The translations under genes and the position numbers were made by a program. A DNA stretch of 64,000 bases from Pseudomonadota bacterium (GTDB lineage Bacteria; Pseudomonadota; Gammaproteobacteria; Burkholderiales; Burkholderiaceae_C): positions 40,448 to 104,447 of the forward strand of contig JAKOZT010000134.1 of NCBI GenBank assembly GCA_029779845.1, read 5' to 3'. Below are positions 1 to 10,242 of the stretch, in pieces. The notes under the pieces are model-generated. The model did not search any database. It had not been told where the DNA came from and saw only the letters and a program-made list of their open reading frames with translations. How positions within the stretch are numbered: position 1 is the stretch's first letter; every line of letters begins with the position of its first letter.

Positions 1-2
1 CC

Positions 3-719
3 GCGATGGTGTCGCAAGGCGTGCATGCGACCACCGGCTGGGCGGTGTTCGCGCTGCTGGCCGCGCTGCTGACCGCGATCGCCTGGCCGCAGCTGCGTGG
101 CGCGGTGGCCGCGCCGGCGGCGTCCGACATCCACGACGCCGCGCCGCCGCGCGGCACCATCACGGCCTTCACGCTCGCCTACGGCCTGGCGGGCTTCGGC
201 TACATCGTCACCGCGACCTTCCTGCCGGTGATCGCGCGCCAGGCCTTGCCGGGCTCGGTGTGGCTGGACCTGTTCTGGCCGCTGTTCGGCTTCGGCGTCG
301 CGCTCGGCGCGCTGATCACGGTGCGCCTGCCGCCGCGCATCGACCGCCGTCACCTGCTGATGGCCTGCTACGCGATGCAGGCGGCCGGCGTGCTCTTGAG
401 CGTGTGGCTGCCCACGCGCGCCGGCTTCGCCTTCGGCAGCCTGCTGCTGGGCCTGCCCTTCACCGCGATCACGCTGTTCGCGATGCAGGAGGCGCGGCGC
501 CTGCAGCCGCACGGAACCTCGGCGCTGATCGGCCTGCTGACGGCCGCCTACGGCCTGGGCCAGATCGCGGGTCCGCCGATGGTGGCCTGGCTGCTGACGC
601 GCACCGCCAGCGCGGCCGAAGGCTTCGCGCTCGCGCTGCAGACCGCCGCGGCGGCATTGCTCGCCGGGCTGGTGATCTACGGGGTGCTGGCGCGGCGCCA
701 GCCGCTCAGCGCCGCGTAG
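3..719 (+). CDS. MFS transporter, YbfB/YjiJ-like, C-terminal part (truncated by window edge)
   Basis: Hydrophobic multi-TM translation ([28 protein letters not shown]...[28 protein letters not shown]); 5' end lies outside the window. Confidence 0.75.
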   Translation, partial: AMVSQGVHATTGWAVFALLAALLTAIAWPQLRGAVAAPAASDIHDAAPPRGTITAFTLAYGLAGFGYIVTATFLPVIARQALPGSVWLDLFWPLFGFGVALGALITVRLPPRIDRRHLLMACYAMQAAGVLLSVWLPTRAGFAFGSLLLGLPFTAITLFAMQEARRLQPHGTSALIGLLTAAYGLGQIAGPPMVAWLLTRTASAAEGFALALQTAAAALLAGLVIYGVLARRQPLSAA

Positions 720-960
720 CGCCGGCCGGCGGGCCGCGCCGCTCGAGGTGGCGGAAGGTGATGCGGCCCTTCGACAGATCGTAGGGCGAGAGTTCCAGCG
801 ACACGTTGTCGCCGGCCAGCACGCGGATGTGGTGCTTGCGCATCTTGCCGCCGGCGTAGGCGATCAGCTGGTGGCCGTTGTCCAGCGTCACGCGAAAACG
901 CGAGTCGGGCAGGACTTCGTTGACGACGCCGTGCATCTCGATGAGTTCTTCCTTGGCCAT
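706..960 (-). CDS. infA: Translation initiation factor IF-1 (84-aa variant)
   Basis: [70 protein letters not shown] matches the IF-1 S1/OB fold pattern; extended C-terminus. Confidence 0.93.
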   Translation of the reverse strand: MAKEELIEMHGVVNEVLPDSRFRVTLDNGHQLIAYAGGKMRKHHIRVLAGDNVSLELSPYDLSKGRITFRHLERRGPPAGATRR

Positions 961-967
961 GCGGTGT

Positions 968-1240
968 TCACTCCGGGGAGGTGGTGGATGGGTCGAATGC
1001 GGGCACGGGCCGGCCGATCCAGGCCAGCGCCTGCTCGGTGGCGAAGCGAGTCGCCTGCTCGTGGCTGTCGAAGGCGGGCACGAAGCGCATCACGCGGTCG
1101 TGCGTCATGCTGCCGCGGCCGCTGCGGATGGAAACGGCGGCGGCATAGCGGCCGCAGCCCAGGGGACGGGTCAGGGGAGAAACGAGGTACTTCCCGATCT
1201 GGAGGGAGGATTGAATGGAGATTCCTTGTCGGGCCGGCAT
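968..1240 (-). CDS. Small hypothetical protein upstream of infA
   Basis: 90-aa ORF ending 7 nt before infA, same strand; no recognised domain. Confidence 0.45.
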   Translation of the reverse strand: MPARQGISIQSSLQIGKYLVSPLTRPLGCGRYAAAVSIRSGRGSMTHDRVMRFVPAFDSHEQATRFATEQALAWIGRPVPAFDPSTTSPE

Positions 1241-1398
1241 GCCGCAGCGCGGGGCTGCTGACGGGTCGGCGTGAATGGCGCGCGTTCAGCGCGCGCGGGG
1301 CGCGGAGACCAGCTCGTGATCCCGGCGATGGGCTTCATGCTTCACAGCAGATGCAGCCATCGCGATGAGTTGCGCAGTTTAACACGAGGGCTCATCGC

Positions 1399-1872
1399 TC
1401 AGCCGCCCGCCTCCAGATTGGCGCGCATGCGCTCGAGCAGCGAGCGCAGCTGCGCGCGCTCGGCCGCGGCCAGCCCGGCCAGCGAGGCTTCGGCAAGGCG
1501 GCGCCGCTCGCGCTGCACCGCCTGGTGCTGGGCGCGCGCGCGTTCGCTCAGGTGCAGTCGCGTGACGCGGCGGTCGTTTTCGTCGGCGTGAGCCTCCAGC
1601 CAGCCGCGCTCGCGCAGCGCGTTGACGATGCGCGCCAGCTGGCCTTTGTCGCGCCCCGAATGCTCGGCCAGCTCGCTCTGCGTGGCGCCGGGGCGGCGCG
1701 CGAAGAAGCCGAGCACGCGCGCCTCCAGCGGCGTCAGGTCCTGCTCGCCGTCGCGCAGCGCCTGATGCTGGCGCGCGCGCAGCAGGTGCATCAGCGCGTG
1801 CAGGGCGTCGAACAGGTCGTCCGCGCCGGCAGGTTTGTCCGATTGGTTGACATGGTCAAGTGTTTTACGCAT
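1399..1872 (-). CDS. MarR family transcriptional regulator
   Basis: Winged-helix pattern LTPLEARVLGFFARRPGATQSELAEHSGRDKGQLARIVNALRERGWLEAHADENDRRVTRLHLSERA. Start at 1872 or 1884. Confidence 0.88.
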   Translation of the reverse strand: MRKTLDHVNQSDKPAGADDLFDALHALMHLLRARQHQALRDGEQDLTPLEARVLGFFARRPGATQSELAEHSGRDKGQLARIVNALRERGWLEAHADENDRRVTRLHLSERARAQHQAVQRERRRLAEASLAGLAAAERAQLRSLLERMRANLEAGG

Positions 1873-1899
1873 GATGGGTGACATTATCAACCAATCCGG
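1838..1899. promoter_or_regulatory. Predicted MarR operator: GATTGGTTGA (1841-1850) inverted with TCAACCAATC (1887-1896)
   Basis: Perfect 10-bp inverted repeat spanning the marR/SIP divergent start region; TTGACATGGTCAA (1847-1859) is itself palindromic. Confidence 0.6.
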
Positions 1900-1905
1900 T
1901 TTTCC

Positions 1906-2661
1906 ATGACGCCTTACGACTCCCCTGCCCCCGTGTCCGCGCGCCGCATCGAGCGCGTGCGTTTCGAGCTGCGCCGCCGCGACCTGCGCGTGGCGCGCGT
2001 CGAGCGCGTCGGCAGCGGCTTCGCGCGCATCGTCTTCACGGGCGACGCGCTGGCCGATTTCCAGTCGCTCTCCTTCGACGACCACGTCAAGTTCATCTTC
2101 GCCGATGCGCAGGGCGAGACGCTGATGCGCGACTACACGCCGCGGCGCTTCGACGCGCAGCGCCGCGAGCTCGCCATCGAGTTCGCGCTGCACGGCCACG
2201 GCCCCGCCGCCGAATGGGCGCGCCAGGCCGCGCCCGGGCAGGCGGCGACGATCGGCGGGCCGCGCGGCTCGATGATCATCCCGATGGACTACGACTGGCA
2301 CCTGCTGGCCGGCGACGCCTGCGCGCTGCCGGCGATCGCGCGCCGCCTCGAAGAGCTGCCCGCCGGCACGCCGGTGCGCGTGCTGGTGCAGATCGACGAC
2401 GCGGCCGACGAGCGCCGCCTGGCCACCGCCGCGGCCGCGCAGGTGCAGTGGGTGCGCACAGAGGAGGAATGGCTGGCGGCGCTGCGCGCGATGCCGCTGC
2501 CGCGCGGCGAGGGCTTCGTCTGGTGCGCCGGCGAGGCCGCCGCGATGCGCGCGGCACGCGACATGCTGATCGCCAAACACCGCCACCCGCGCGAGGCGAT
2601 GCGCGTGGCCGCCTACTGGAAGCGCGGCGCGGCGGATTTCCACGAGCGGCTGGACGGCTGA
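1906..2661 (+). CDS. Siderophore-interacting protein / FAD-dependent ferric reductase
   Basis: SIP family features: ...FSFDDHVKFIFADAQGETLMRDYTPRRFDAQRRELAIEFALHGHGPAAEWARQAAPGQAATIGGPRGSMIIP. Confidence 0.88.
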   Translation: MTPYDSPAPVSARRIERVRFELRRRDLRVARVERVGSGFARIVFTGDALADFQSLSFDDHVKFIFADAQGETLMRDYTPRRFDAQRRELAIEFALHGHGPAAEWARQAAPGQAATIGGPRGSMIIPMDYDWHLLAGDACALPAIARRLEELPAGTPVRVLVQIDDAADERRLATAAAAQVQWVRTEEEWLAALRAMPLPRGEGFVWCAGEAAAMRAARDMLIAKHRHPREAMRVAAYWKRGAADFHERLDG

Positions 2662-2706
2662 GCCGGCATCGACGCGGCCGTCTCCACCAGCGCAGACATC
2701 AGGCCC

Positions 2707-5700
2707 TCATCCACATTGCCCCACGTACCCGCAGGCCGTGCAGAAATCGCAGCCGTCCTTGTGGATCACCGTCGGGTTGCCGCACTCCGGGCACACCGAG
2801 CCGGCCTGCAAGGGCGGCGTGGTGACGGCGCTGGCGCCGGCCTTGGGCGTCTCCAGCACGCCCATGTCGCGCAGCGGGAAGCCCTGCTCGTCGAGCACGC
2901 CCAGCATCGCGTAGCGGTGGATGATCAGCCGCGCCAGATACGCCACGGTCGACGGCCACACCTGCTGGCGGCGCTCGCCGTGCGGCAGGCCCGGCACGAA
3001 AGCCATGAAGTGGCCGAGCGGCTCGGCGTAGTTCAGCAGCTTGCGCAGCTTCATGCCGATCCAGGCCGGGTCGATGACGCGCATGTCGAGCGAGAGGATG
3101 CGCGCCAGCCCGTCCATCGCGCGCGGGTAGTTGCCGGAGAAGCCCACCGCGCAGGGGCGCGTCACCGTGCCGCCGGAACCGCTGTCCGGGCCGGGCAGCG
3201 TGACTTCCTTGAGCGTCAGCGTGAAGTTTTCGCCGGTGGCGGGGTTGTCGACATCCACCGACCAGGCCAGCGTGCCCGAGGGCCCGGTGCGCGGCTCGTC
3301 GCGGCTGAACATCGCGTCGATCACCGGCGTGGGCGCCTTGCTTCCCAGGCGCGGCAGCGCCTTGAGCTGCTCGCAGCGCCAGCGCACCACCGCCGCGGTG
3401 GCCGCCACCACACCGGGGAACAGCCGCTTCTCGCCGTGCGGCGGGAAGGCCATCTCGAACGCGCGCTCCTCGGCCACCGTCGCCAGCGCGTCGAGCTTCA
3501 GTTGCAGCCAGGCCGGGTCGTTGGCGCGCAAGTCCATCGACAGCGTCTTGGCCATCGCGCCCAGGCCGCGCGGCTGCTCGGCGCCGTTCACCCACACCTC
3601 AAAGGGCTGGGGTGAGCCGCCGCCTTCCGGCGCGAGTTCGCCGACGAAAAGGGCGAAGCTGCCGAACGGGTGGTTGATCATGTAGGTCCACGCCGGGTTG
3701 CCGCCGGGCAGTTCGGGGCGGCCCGGCCAGCGCAGCGAGGACAGCACCGGCGCCGGCAGGCGGTCGAGCGCGAGGCGGCGGTTCTTGTCGTCGATCTGCA
3801 AGGGCGCGGCGGCGGTCGGCGTGACGCTCAGCACCGAGCCCAGCACCGCGTTGGGCCGGTAGGTCGCGAGGCCCTTCAGGCCCGACTGCCAGGCTTCCAG
3901 GTAGAGGTGCTGGAAGTCCTCGTACGGGTAATCGGCCGGCACGTTGACGGTCTTGCTGATCGCGGTGTCGATGCACGGCGCGACTGCGGCCACCATCGCC
4001 TCGTGCGCCTTGGCGCTCATCTCCAGCGCGGTGACGAAGGCCTCGGTCAGCGGCGCCTTCTCGCCCTTCAGATGGCGGTACAGGCGCCAGGCGTGGTCCT
4101 CGACCGCGTACTCCTTGAAGCCGCCGTCGGGCATGCGCTTCTTGCGCGTGTAGGTCCAGCTGAAGGCCGGCTCGATGCCGTTGCTGGCGTTGTCGGCGAA
4201 GGCCAGGCTGATGGTGCCGGTGGGCGCGATCGACAGCAGGTGCGAGTTGCGCAGGCCGTGGGCGCGGATGCGGTCCTTCAGCGGCTGCGGCAGGCGCGAG
4301 GCGAAGGTGCTGCCGCTCAAATACAGGTCGGCATTGAAGAGCGGGAACGCGCCGCGCTCGCGCGCCAGGTCGCTGGACGCCTCGTAGGCCGCGTCGCGCA
4401 TCACCTCGCTGATGCGGCGCGCCATCGCGCGCGCTTCCGGCGTGTCGTAGCGCAGGTTCAGCATCACCAGCGCATCGCCCAGCCCGGTGAAGCCCAGGCC
4501 GATGCGGCGCTTGTTGCGCGCCTCCTGCTGCTGCTGCGGCAGCGGCCAGACGGTGACGTCGAGCACGTTGTCGAGCATGCGCGTCGCGACCCTGGCGACC
4601 TTGACGAAGGCCGCGTCGTCGAACGAGGCGTGGGGCTCGAAGGGATCGCGCACGAAGCGCGTCAGGTCGATGGAGCCGAGGCAGCAGCAGCCGTAGGGCG
4701 GGAGCGGTTGCTCGGCGCACTGTCCGGTAACCAGGCCGTTGAAGATCACCGTGTTGTGATCGGCCTGCGTCGTGTCGTAGACCGGCTGGCGACCGATCGG
4801 CTCGATGGCCGCAATACGCGCCGTGAAGCGCTGATGCTTGTACAAGGCCTTTCCGGCGAGCCATTCCTCGTACTTCGTACGCTTGGCCGGCAACAGGAAC
4901 CCGACTTCGCGCATGAAGGCATCGCGCGATTCACCGTCGATGATCAACTCGTGCAGATCTTGGCAGGCGTACTCGCGCAAGCCGCCGCGCCCGTCCGGGA
5001 GCGGTCGCGCGCCCGCGGCACGTCGCCGATGGATGCGCGCGAAGACACCGAAGTTGGCGAGCAGCACCTGCACGTCCTGCAACAAGGGTCGATGCACGGA
5101 GCTGAGCCGGATCGAGCAGGTCTGCCGCGAAGACGACACGTTGACGGTTCCGTCGGTCTGGAACAGCGCCTGCAAATAGGCCCGGACGCATGCTTCGCTG
5201 CCGCGCCAGACGACTTCGGGCACGCGCAGCTTCGTCTCGCGCGTGAAGCCGAGCGCGACCAGCGCGCGCGCCAGCAGCACCGAGCGGAGAGAGACCTGAT
5301 TGCGGGCCGGAACCGCCACCGGGGCCACGGTGTAGTTCCGCGGCCTCTCCGCCAGCCCGGCGATCAGCAGGTTGATCGCCGCAGCGGCCGTGTCCGCCAG
5401 CGCACGCTCCTCGTTCCACAAGGTGAGGACCGCCGCCTCCTGCCCTCGGCCCCGGTTCGTGAAGTGGCCATCGCCGGTGATCAGCCCGAGCAGCAGGCCC
5501 AGTTGCGCGCTGCCCTGGTCGCCGAATTGGCCCTTCGCGCACTGCACCCAGAGTTCGTCGCCCGCCCGCAGATCGGCGAGCCGCAGCTTCCCGCGCGCCG
5601 TGTAGAACTCGTGCCACGCGGTCGCCTCGATCTCGTAACCCTCGGCCGTCGACACGCGGAACACCTCCGCATCCGCGGACGTCATGAAGGCGGGCACGGC

Positions 5701-6759
5701 ATCACGGACTTCGGTGCCGCGATCCGACATGCCGAGCGCGCGCCGGTCGACCGTCACCTGCAACGGCGCTCCGGCCCGATACAGCTCGCCGATCGGCACG
5801 AGACCATGTTGCGTGGCGAGCCGCGTCCCTGCCGTCACGCACGGGTTGGTGCTGGCGATCGTCTCGCAGTAGCTCAGGTTGTTGTCGCGATTGATGTGAT
5901 CCAGGAACAGCACGCCCGGCTCGGCGTGGTCGTAGGTCGAGCGCATGATCTGTTCCCACAGGTCGCGCGCGCGGATCTTGCGATAGACCCACAGCCCGTG
6001 ACCGTGCGCATCGGCCTTCTGGTAGGCGCCCGCGGCCTTCTGCGCGGCGCCGGGCTCGGCGCGGTGCACCAGCTCGAAATCGGCGTCGGCCTGCACCGCC
6101 TCCATGAAGGCGTCGGTCACGCCCACCGAGATGTTGAAGTTCTTCAGGTCGCCGCCGTCCTTGGCGTGGATGAATTCCTCCACGTCGGGGTGGTCGCAGC
6201 GCAGCACGCCCATCTGCGCGCCGCGCCGCGCGCCGGCGCTCTCCACCGTCTCGCAGCTGCGGTCGAACACGCGCATGTAGCTCACCGGACCGGAGGCGCT
6301 GCTCTGCGTGCTGCCGACCCACGCGCCGCGCGGGCGGATGCGGCTGAAGTCGTAGCCGACGCCGCCGCCGCGGCGCATCGTCTCGGCGGCTTCGGTCAGC
6401 GCGGTGTAGATGCCGGGGTGGCCTTCATCGTCGTGCGCGATCGAGTCGCCCACCGGCTGCACGAAGCAGTTGATCAGCGTGGCCGACAGCTCGGTGCCGG
6501 CGGCCGACTGGATGCGCCCGGCCGGCACGAAGCCGGCATCGAGCGCGGCGGCGAAGCGCTCTTCCCACTGCTTGCGCTGCTCGGGCGGCTCGGCCTGCGC
6601 GAGCGCGCGCGCCACGCGCGCATGCACCGCGGCGATCGAGCGCTCGCCGCCCTTGGCGTACTTCTCGATCAGCACCTCTTCGCTGATCGGCTGGGCGGGC
6701 AGGTTGTGCGCGGTGGGGGGAACGGCGGCGGCGTCGGGGCTCTTGCGGGCTTCTTGCAT
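2707..6759 (-). CDS. nrdJ: Adenosylcobalamin-dependent (class II) ribonucleoside-diphosphate reductase, interrupted by an intein
   Basis: RNR motifs [13 protein letters not shown]...[33 protein letters not shown]-terminal zinc-ribbon [28 protein letters not shown]; continuous 1350-aa ORF. Confidence 0.93.
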   Translation of the reverse strand: MQEARKSPDAAAVPPTAHNLPAQPISEEVLIEKYAKGGERSIAAVHARVARALAQAEPPEQRKQWEERFAAALDAGFVPAGRIQSAAGTELSATLINCFVQPVGDSIAHDDEGHPGIYTALTEAAETMRRGGGVGYDFSRIRPRGAWVGSTQSSASGPVSYMRVFDRSCETVESAGARRGAQMGVLRCDHPDVEEFIHAKDGGDLKNFNISVGVTDAFMEAVQADADFELVHRAEPGAAQKAAGAYQKADAHGHGLWVYRKIRARDLWEQIMRSTYDHAEPGVLFLDHINRDNNLSYCETIASTNPCVTAGTRLATQHGLVPIGELYRAGAPLQVTVDRRALGMSDRGTEVRDAVPAFMTSADAEVFRVSTAEGYEIEATAWHEFYTARGKLRLADLRAGDELWVQCAKGQFGDQGSAQLGLLLGLITGDGHFTNRGRGQEAAVLTLWNEERALADTAAAAINLLIAGLAERPRNYTVAPVAVPARNQVSLRSVLLARALVALGFTRETKLRVPEVVWRGSEACVRAYLQALFQTDGTVNVSSSRQTCSIRLSSVHRPLLQDVQVLLANFGVFARIHRRRAAGARPLPDGRGGLREYACQDLHELIIDGESRDAFMREVGFLLPAKRTKYEEWLAGKALYKHQRFTARIAAIEPIGRQPVYDTTQADHNTVIFNGLVTGQCAEQPLPPYGCCCLGSIDLTRFVRDPFEPHASFDDAAFVKVARVATRMLDNVLDVTVWPLPQQQQEARNKRRIGLGFTGLGDALVMLNLRYDTPEARAMARRISEVMRDAAYEASSDLARERGAFPLFNADLYLSGSTFASRLPQPLKDRIRAHGLRNSHLLSIAPTGTISLAFADNASNGIEPAFSWTYTRKKRMPDGGFKEYAVEDHAWRLYRHLKGEKAPLTEAFVTALEMSAKAHEAMVAAVAPCIDTAISKTVNVPADYPYEDFQHLYLEAWQSGLKGLATYRPNAVLGSVLSVTPTAAAPLQIDDKNRRLALDRLPAPVLSSLRWPGRPELPGGNPAWTYMINHPFGSFALFVGELAPEGGGSPQPFEVWVNGAEQPRGLGAMAKTLSMDLRANDPAWLQLKLDALATVAEERAFEMAFPPHGEKRLFPGVVAATAAVVRWRCEQLKALPRLGSKAPTPVIDAMFSRDEPRTGPSGTLAWSVDVDNPATGENFTLTLKEVTLPGPDSGSGGTVTRPCAVGFSGNYPRAMDGLARILSLDMRVIDPAWIGMKLRKLLNYAEPLGHFMAFVPGLPHGERRQQVWPSTVAYLARLIIHRYAMLGVLDEQGFPLRDMGVLETPKAGASAVTTPPLQAGSVCPECGNPTVIHKDGCDFCTACGYVGQCG
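4720..5841 (-). other. In-frame intein (374 aa) with LAGLIDADG/DOD homing endonuclease, inside nrdJ
   Basis: Begins CVTAGTRL after ...STNP; block B TAWH; DOD motifs [11 protein letters not shown] and [11 protein letters not shown]; block [22 protein letters not shown]; next residue C resumes RNR ([10 protein letters not shown]). Removal restores [20 protein letters not shown]. Confidence 0.93.
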
Positions 6760-6815
6760 GGGGGCGGTCTCCGGGGCGAGGGCGCACGGTAGCCGGGTGG
6801 CCCGCGCACGCCCTT

Positions 6816-6837
6816 AACCTAGATGAAACCTGGATGA
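6816..6837. promoter_or_regulatory. Tandem 11-bp direct repeat AACCTAGATGA/AACCTGGATGA upstream of nrdJ
   Basis: Two adjacent 11-mers with 1 mismatch, 57-78 bp upstream of the nrdJ start; 11-bp period is typical of OmpR/PhoB-family binding sites. Confidence 0.4.
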
Positions 6838-6910
6838 AAAGACAGCCCCGCATGGTGCCCGATCGCGGCACCCTGCTGCGCACCAAACCCCTGCCGCCGG
6901 CAGGCCGATG

Positions 6911-8935
6911 TCAGAGTCCGCGCTTGGCGCGCGTCAGCAGCGTCGCCACCTCGCTGGACACGCGCGCGAACGCCGAGCCGGAGCCGATCAGCCGCTCGGC
7001 ATCGGCGTAGGCGCCCGCGTTGATCTGGCGCGCCACCGCGCCGGCCGCGCTGTGGAATTCGGCGTGCTTGTCCAGCAGCGCCGTGAAGCCCGGCCGCGTG
7101 CCCCAGCGCTGGCCGCCGCTGCCGTGCAGCCACTGGCCGAGCGGGCAGCGGTCGTCGCGGCAGAGGGTGTCGGCGTCGAGCTGCGCATGCTCGGCGATCG
7201 CCTTGCGCAGCGTCACCTTCCACTGGCGGTGCGCGGCTATCGCCTTGTCGAAATCGAAGTCGTCGGCGCGCGCATCGGCAGCCGCCGCGTCGTCGAGCCG
7301 CGCGCCGGCCGGCAGGCGGAAGCGGTCCACCTCGTGGGCGAGCGCGCTGGCCTGGTCCTTCATCGCCGACGAGGCGGCCGCGGTCTGCTCCACCAGCGCG
7401 GCGTTCTGCTGCGTCATGTGGTCGAGTTCCTGCACCGCCGCGCCGATCTGCGCGATGCCCAGGCTCTGCTCGCGCGCGCCGTTGGCGATCTCGCCGAGCA
7501 GGTCGTTGACGCGCTGCGAGGCGCCGACGATGTCGTGCATCGTCTCGCCGGCGCGCTGCACGATGCCGGCGCCGGCTTCCACCTCGCCGACACTGCGGCC
7601 GATCAGCGCCTTGATCTCGCGCGCCGCGTCGGCGCTGCGCTGCGCCAGCGTGCGCACCTCGCCGGCCACCACCGCGAAGCCGCGCCCCTGCTCTCCGGCT
7701 CGCGCCGCTTCCACCGCCGCGTTCAGCGCCAGGATGTTGGTCTGGAACGCGATGCCGTCGATGGTGCCGATGATCTCGGCGATGCGTCGCGACGAATCGC
7801 GGATGCTGTTCATCGTCTGCACCACCTCGTCCATCACGCGCCCGCCGGCGCCGGCGATCTCGGCGTTTTGCGCGGCGACGCGCGAGGCCTCGTCGGTGTG
7901 GTCGGCGCTGCTCTGGACGGTCGACGAGATCTCCTCCATCGACGCGGCCGATTGCTCCAGGTTGGCGGCGGCCTGCTCGGTGCGCGAGGACAGGTCCATC
8001 GCGCCGCTGGCGATCTCGCTGCTCGAATGCACGATCTCGTCGCTGGAGCGGCGCACGCGCAGCACCATCGTGCGCAGCGAGTCCTGCATCGCGCGCAGCT
8101 CGAACATCAGCTGCGCGGCCTCGTCGTGGCCCCAGGGCGAAGGCGAGGTGGTCAGGTCGCCCGCGGTCATCGCGCGCAGGTGGCGGCGCGTCTCGCGCAG
8201 GCCGCCGTCCATCACGCGGTAGAAGCTCAGGAACAGGTAGCCGGCCAGCAGCAGCGAGACCGCCACCACGCCGGCGTCGATCAGCAGATGGCGCTGCGTC
8301 GCCTCGCGCACATCGCCGACGTAGATGCCCGAGCCGATCACCCAGCCCCAGGGCTCGAAGCCCTGCACGTAGGAGATCTTGTCGACCGGCCGCTCGCTGC
8401 CCGGCTTGGGCCACTGGTAGGCGACGAAGCCCTTGCCGCTTTCGCGCACCTTGGCAACGAAGGCCTTGAACAGGTGCAGGCCGTTCGGATCCTTCGTGTC
8501 GGAGACGTCCTTGCCGTCCAGCTCGGGCTTGATCGGGTGCATCACGACGCGCGGCTGCATGTCGTTGATCCAGAAGTACTCGCTGCCCTCGTAGCGCAGC
8601 CCCGCGATGGCCTCGCGCGCGAGGCGCTGCGCCTGCTCGCGGTCGAGCTTGCCGCTGGCCTCCTGCGCGTGCGCCCAGACGACGATGCCGTGCGCCACCT
8701 CGACGTGCTGGCGCGTCGCGTCCTGGCGCGATTGCATCGCCTGCTCGGCCTGCGCCTTGAACTGCCAGCCGATCAGGCCGAGCAGCGGCACGACGAAGGC
8801 CGCCGAGATGATCATCGCCTTGACGTTGAAGCGCAGCGCGCGGAACAGGCGCACGCCGGGCGCCCAGATGCCGTGGTAGGCGAAGAAGCCGGCGTCGGAC
8901 GACGGCGCGGCGGTGCGCAGGGAGATGGCTGTCAT
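6911..8935 (-). CDS. Methyl-accepting chemotaxis protein with Cache-type sensor and C-terminal CZB zinc-binding domain
   Basis: MCP signalling hairpin ...[50 protein letters not shown]-like [12 protein letters not shown]...[20 protein letters not shown]; Cache-like [26 protein letters not shown]. Confidence 0.93.
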   Translation of the reverse strand: MTAISLRTAAPSSDAGFFAYHGIWAPGVRLFRALRFNVKAMIISAAFVVPLLGLIGWQFKAQAEQAMQSRQDATRQHVEVAHGIVVWAHAQEASGKLDREQAQRLAREAIAGLRYEGSEYFWINDMQPRVVMHPIKPELDGKDVSDTKDPNGLHLFKAFVAKVRESGKGFVAYQWPKPGSERPVDKISYVQGFEPWGWVIGSGIYVGDVREATQRHLLIDAGVVAVSLLLAGYLFLSFYRVMDGGLRETRRHLRAMTAGDLTTSPSPWGHDEAAQLMFELRAMQDSLRTMVLRVRRSSDEIVHSSSEIASGAMDLSSRTEQAAANLEQSAASMEEISSTVQSSADHTDEASRVAAQNAEIAGAGGRVMDEVVQTMNSIRDSSRRIAEIIGTIDGIAFQTNILALNAAVEAARAGEQGRGFAVVAGEVRTLAQRSADAAREIKALIGRSVGEVEAGAGIVQRAGETMHDIVGASQRVNDLLGEIANGAREQSLGIAQIGAAVQELDHMTQQNAALVEQTAAASSAMKDQASALAHEVDRFRLPAGARLDDAAAADARADDFDFDKAIAAHRQWKVTLRKAIAEHAQLDADTLCRDDRCPLGQWLHGSGGQRWGTRPGFTALLDKHAEFHSAAGAVARQINAGAYADAERLIGSGSAFARVSSEVATLLTRAKRGL

Positions 8936-9049
8936 GGTGGTACTTCTTGGTTCTTGTGGGGCGGACAGGCGCAAGCCGCGCTCGCGCGCGACGCTTCCAT
9001 CACCTATTTCGGCGCAACAAAGCGGAACTTGATATCTGACGCGCGCAAA

Positions 9050-10234
9050 TCACTTGTGGGCGCGCGACCGGCCGAGCCAGACCAGCAGCCGCCCCGCCCA
9101 GCCCAGCATCGCCAGCGCGAACAGCGCCGCCGCGGCCGCCAGCAGGCCCGCCGGCTCGCCGTACAGCGCCGCCGCGACGCGCAGCAGCACCGCGACTTGC
9201 AGCACGACGAACAAGGCCCACGCCGGGCCGTCGGCGGCGATCGAGCGGCCCGCCTGAGCGCTGGCCACGCGCGTGACCATCGCCACCATCGTCGTCGCCA
9301 GAAAGCCGGCCGTGAAGGCATGCTGCGCGGCGCGCGGCTGCGCCAGCGCGGCCAGCGCGAAGGCCGTCGCCAGCCAGACGATGCCGGCTTGCAGCATCAC
9401 GATCAGCTTGAGCCGCGCGCCGCCTTGCAGGCGCAGCCAGCGCGCGGCGAGCGCGCCGAGCAGCAGCGCGGCGCCGCCGTCGACGCCGATGCGCAGCGCG
9501 CGCGCCGGCTCGATCACCGCGAACACGCCTTGCAGCAGGCACAGCGCCACCAGCGCCGCCAGCAGCCAGTGCGGCGAGCGCGCGGCCAGGCGCGGCGCGA
9601 CGTCGTCGTCGAACACCGGCAGCATGCGGTGCAGCGCGGCGATGAACACGGGCGCGACGAAGCCCCACAGGCCGAACAGCAGCGCGGCGCGGGCGAGGTC
9701 GGCGCGGCCGGCGGCGAGCGCGGCCGCCGCCAGCAGTTGCAGCGCGCCGCCCAGCCACGAGGCCGCGGCGATGAGGCGCAGGTGGAGCCGGTCGGGCGCC
9801 GGCGAGCGGCGCAGCAGTCCGGTGAAGCGCAGCACCAGCACGAGCCACGCCGACGCCGCGAGCGCGAGGCCGAAGGCGGCCAGCCCGGCCTGCCGGTGAA
9901 CGCCGGCCAGGAAGACGAACCAGCCCAGCACCTGCGCCGCCACCGGCAGGCGCAGCGCTCGCGCCGGCAGCGCCGCCACGCGCAGCCACTTCGGCCCGGC
10001 GGTGAACAGGAAGCCGGCGAAGAACAGCGGCATGAAGCCGAAGCCGAACAGCAGCCCATGCGCCAGACCGGCCGCCACCGCCCAGGGCCACGGCCACACG
10101 ATGCCCGCCGCGCGCGCCAGCAGCCAGGCGAACCACCAGAGGCAGGCGCAGGCCAGCACGATCGCGGCGGCGCCGAAGCCGAGCCCATGCGGCGCTTCGA
10201 GCAGCGCCCGCCAGCGCCGGCGCCCGGCGGCCAT
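9050..10234 (-). CDS. nnrS: NnrS family heme-copper membrane protein
   Basis: Multi-TM protein with NnrS-like segments (HGLLFGFGFMPLFFAGFLFTAGPKWL, FVAPVFIAALHRMLPVF, HAFTAGFLATTMVAMVTRVA). Confidence 0.88.
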   Translation of the reverse strand: MAAGRRRWRALLEAPHGLGFGAAAIVLACACLWWFAWLLARAAGIVWPWPWAVAAGLAHGLLFGFGFMPLFFAGFLFTAGPKWLRVAALPARALRLPVAAQVLGWFVFLAGVHRQAGLAAFGLALAASAWLVLVLRFTGLLRRSPAPDRLHLRLIAAASWLGGALQLLAAAALAAGRADLARAALLFGLWGFVAPVFIAALHRMLPVFDDDVAPRLAARSPHWLLAALVALCLLQGVFAVIEPARALRIGVDGGAALLLGALAARWLRLQGGARLKLIVMLQAGIVWLATAFALAALAQPRAAQHAFTAGFLATTMVAMVTRVASAQAGRSIAADGPAWALFVVLQVAVLLRVAAALYGEPAGLLAAAAALFALAMLGWAGRLLVWLGRSRAHK

Positions 10235-10242
10235 CGTCGTCC

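Noticed and set aside
3670-6792. 1040-aa plus-strand ORF
   Set aside because: Antisense shadow of nrdJ and its intein; no domain signature.
6760-6910. Possible cobalamin riboswitch upstream of the B12-dependent RNR
   Set aside because: No B12-box-like sequence or recognisable riboswitch layout in the short spacer.
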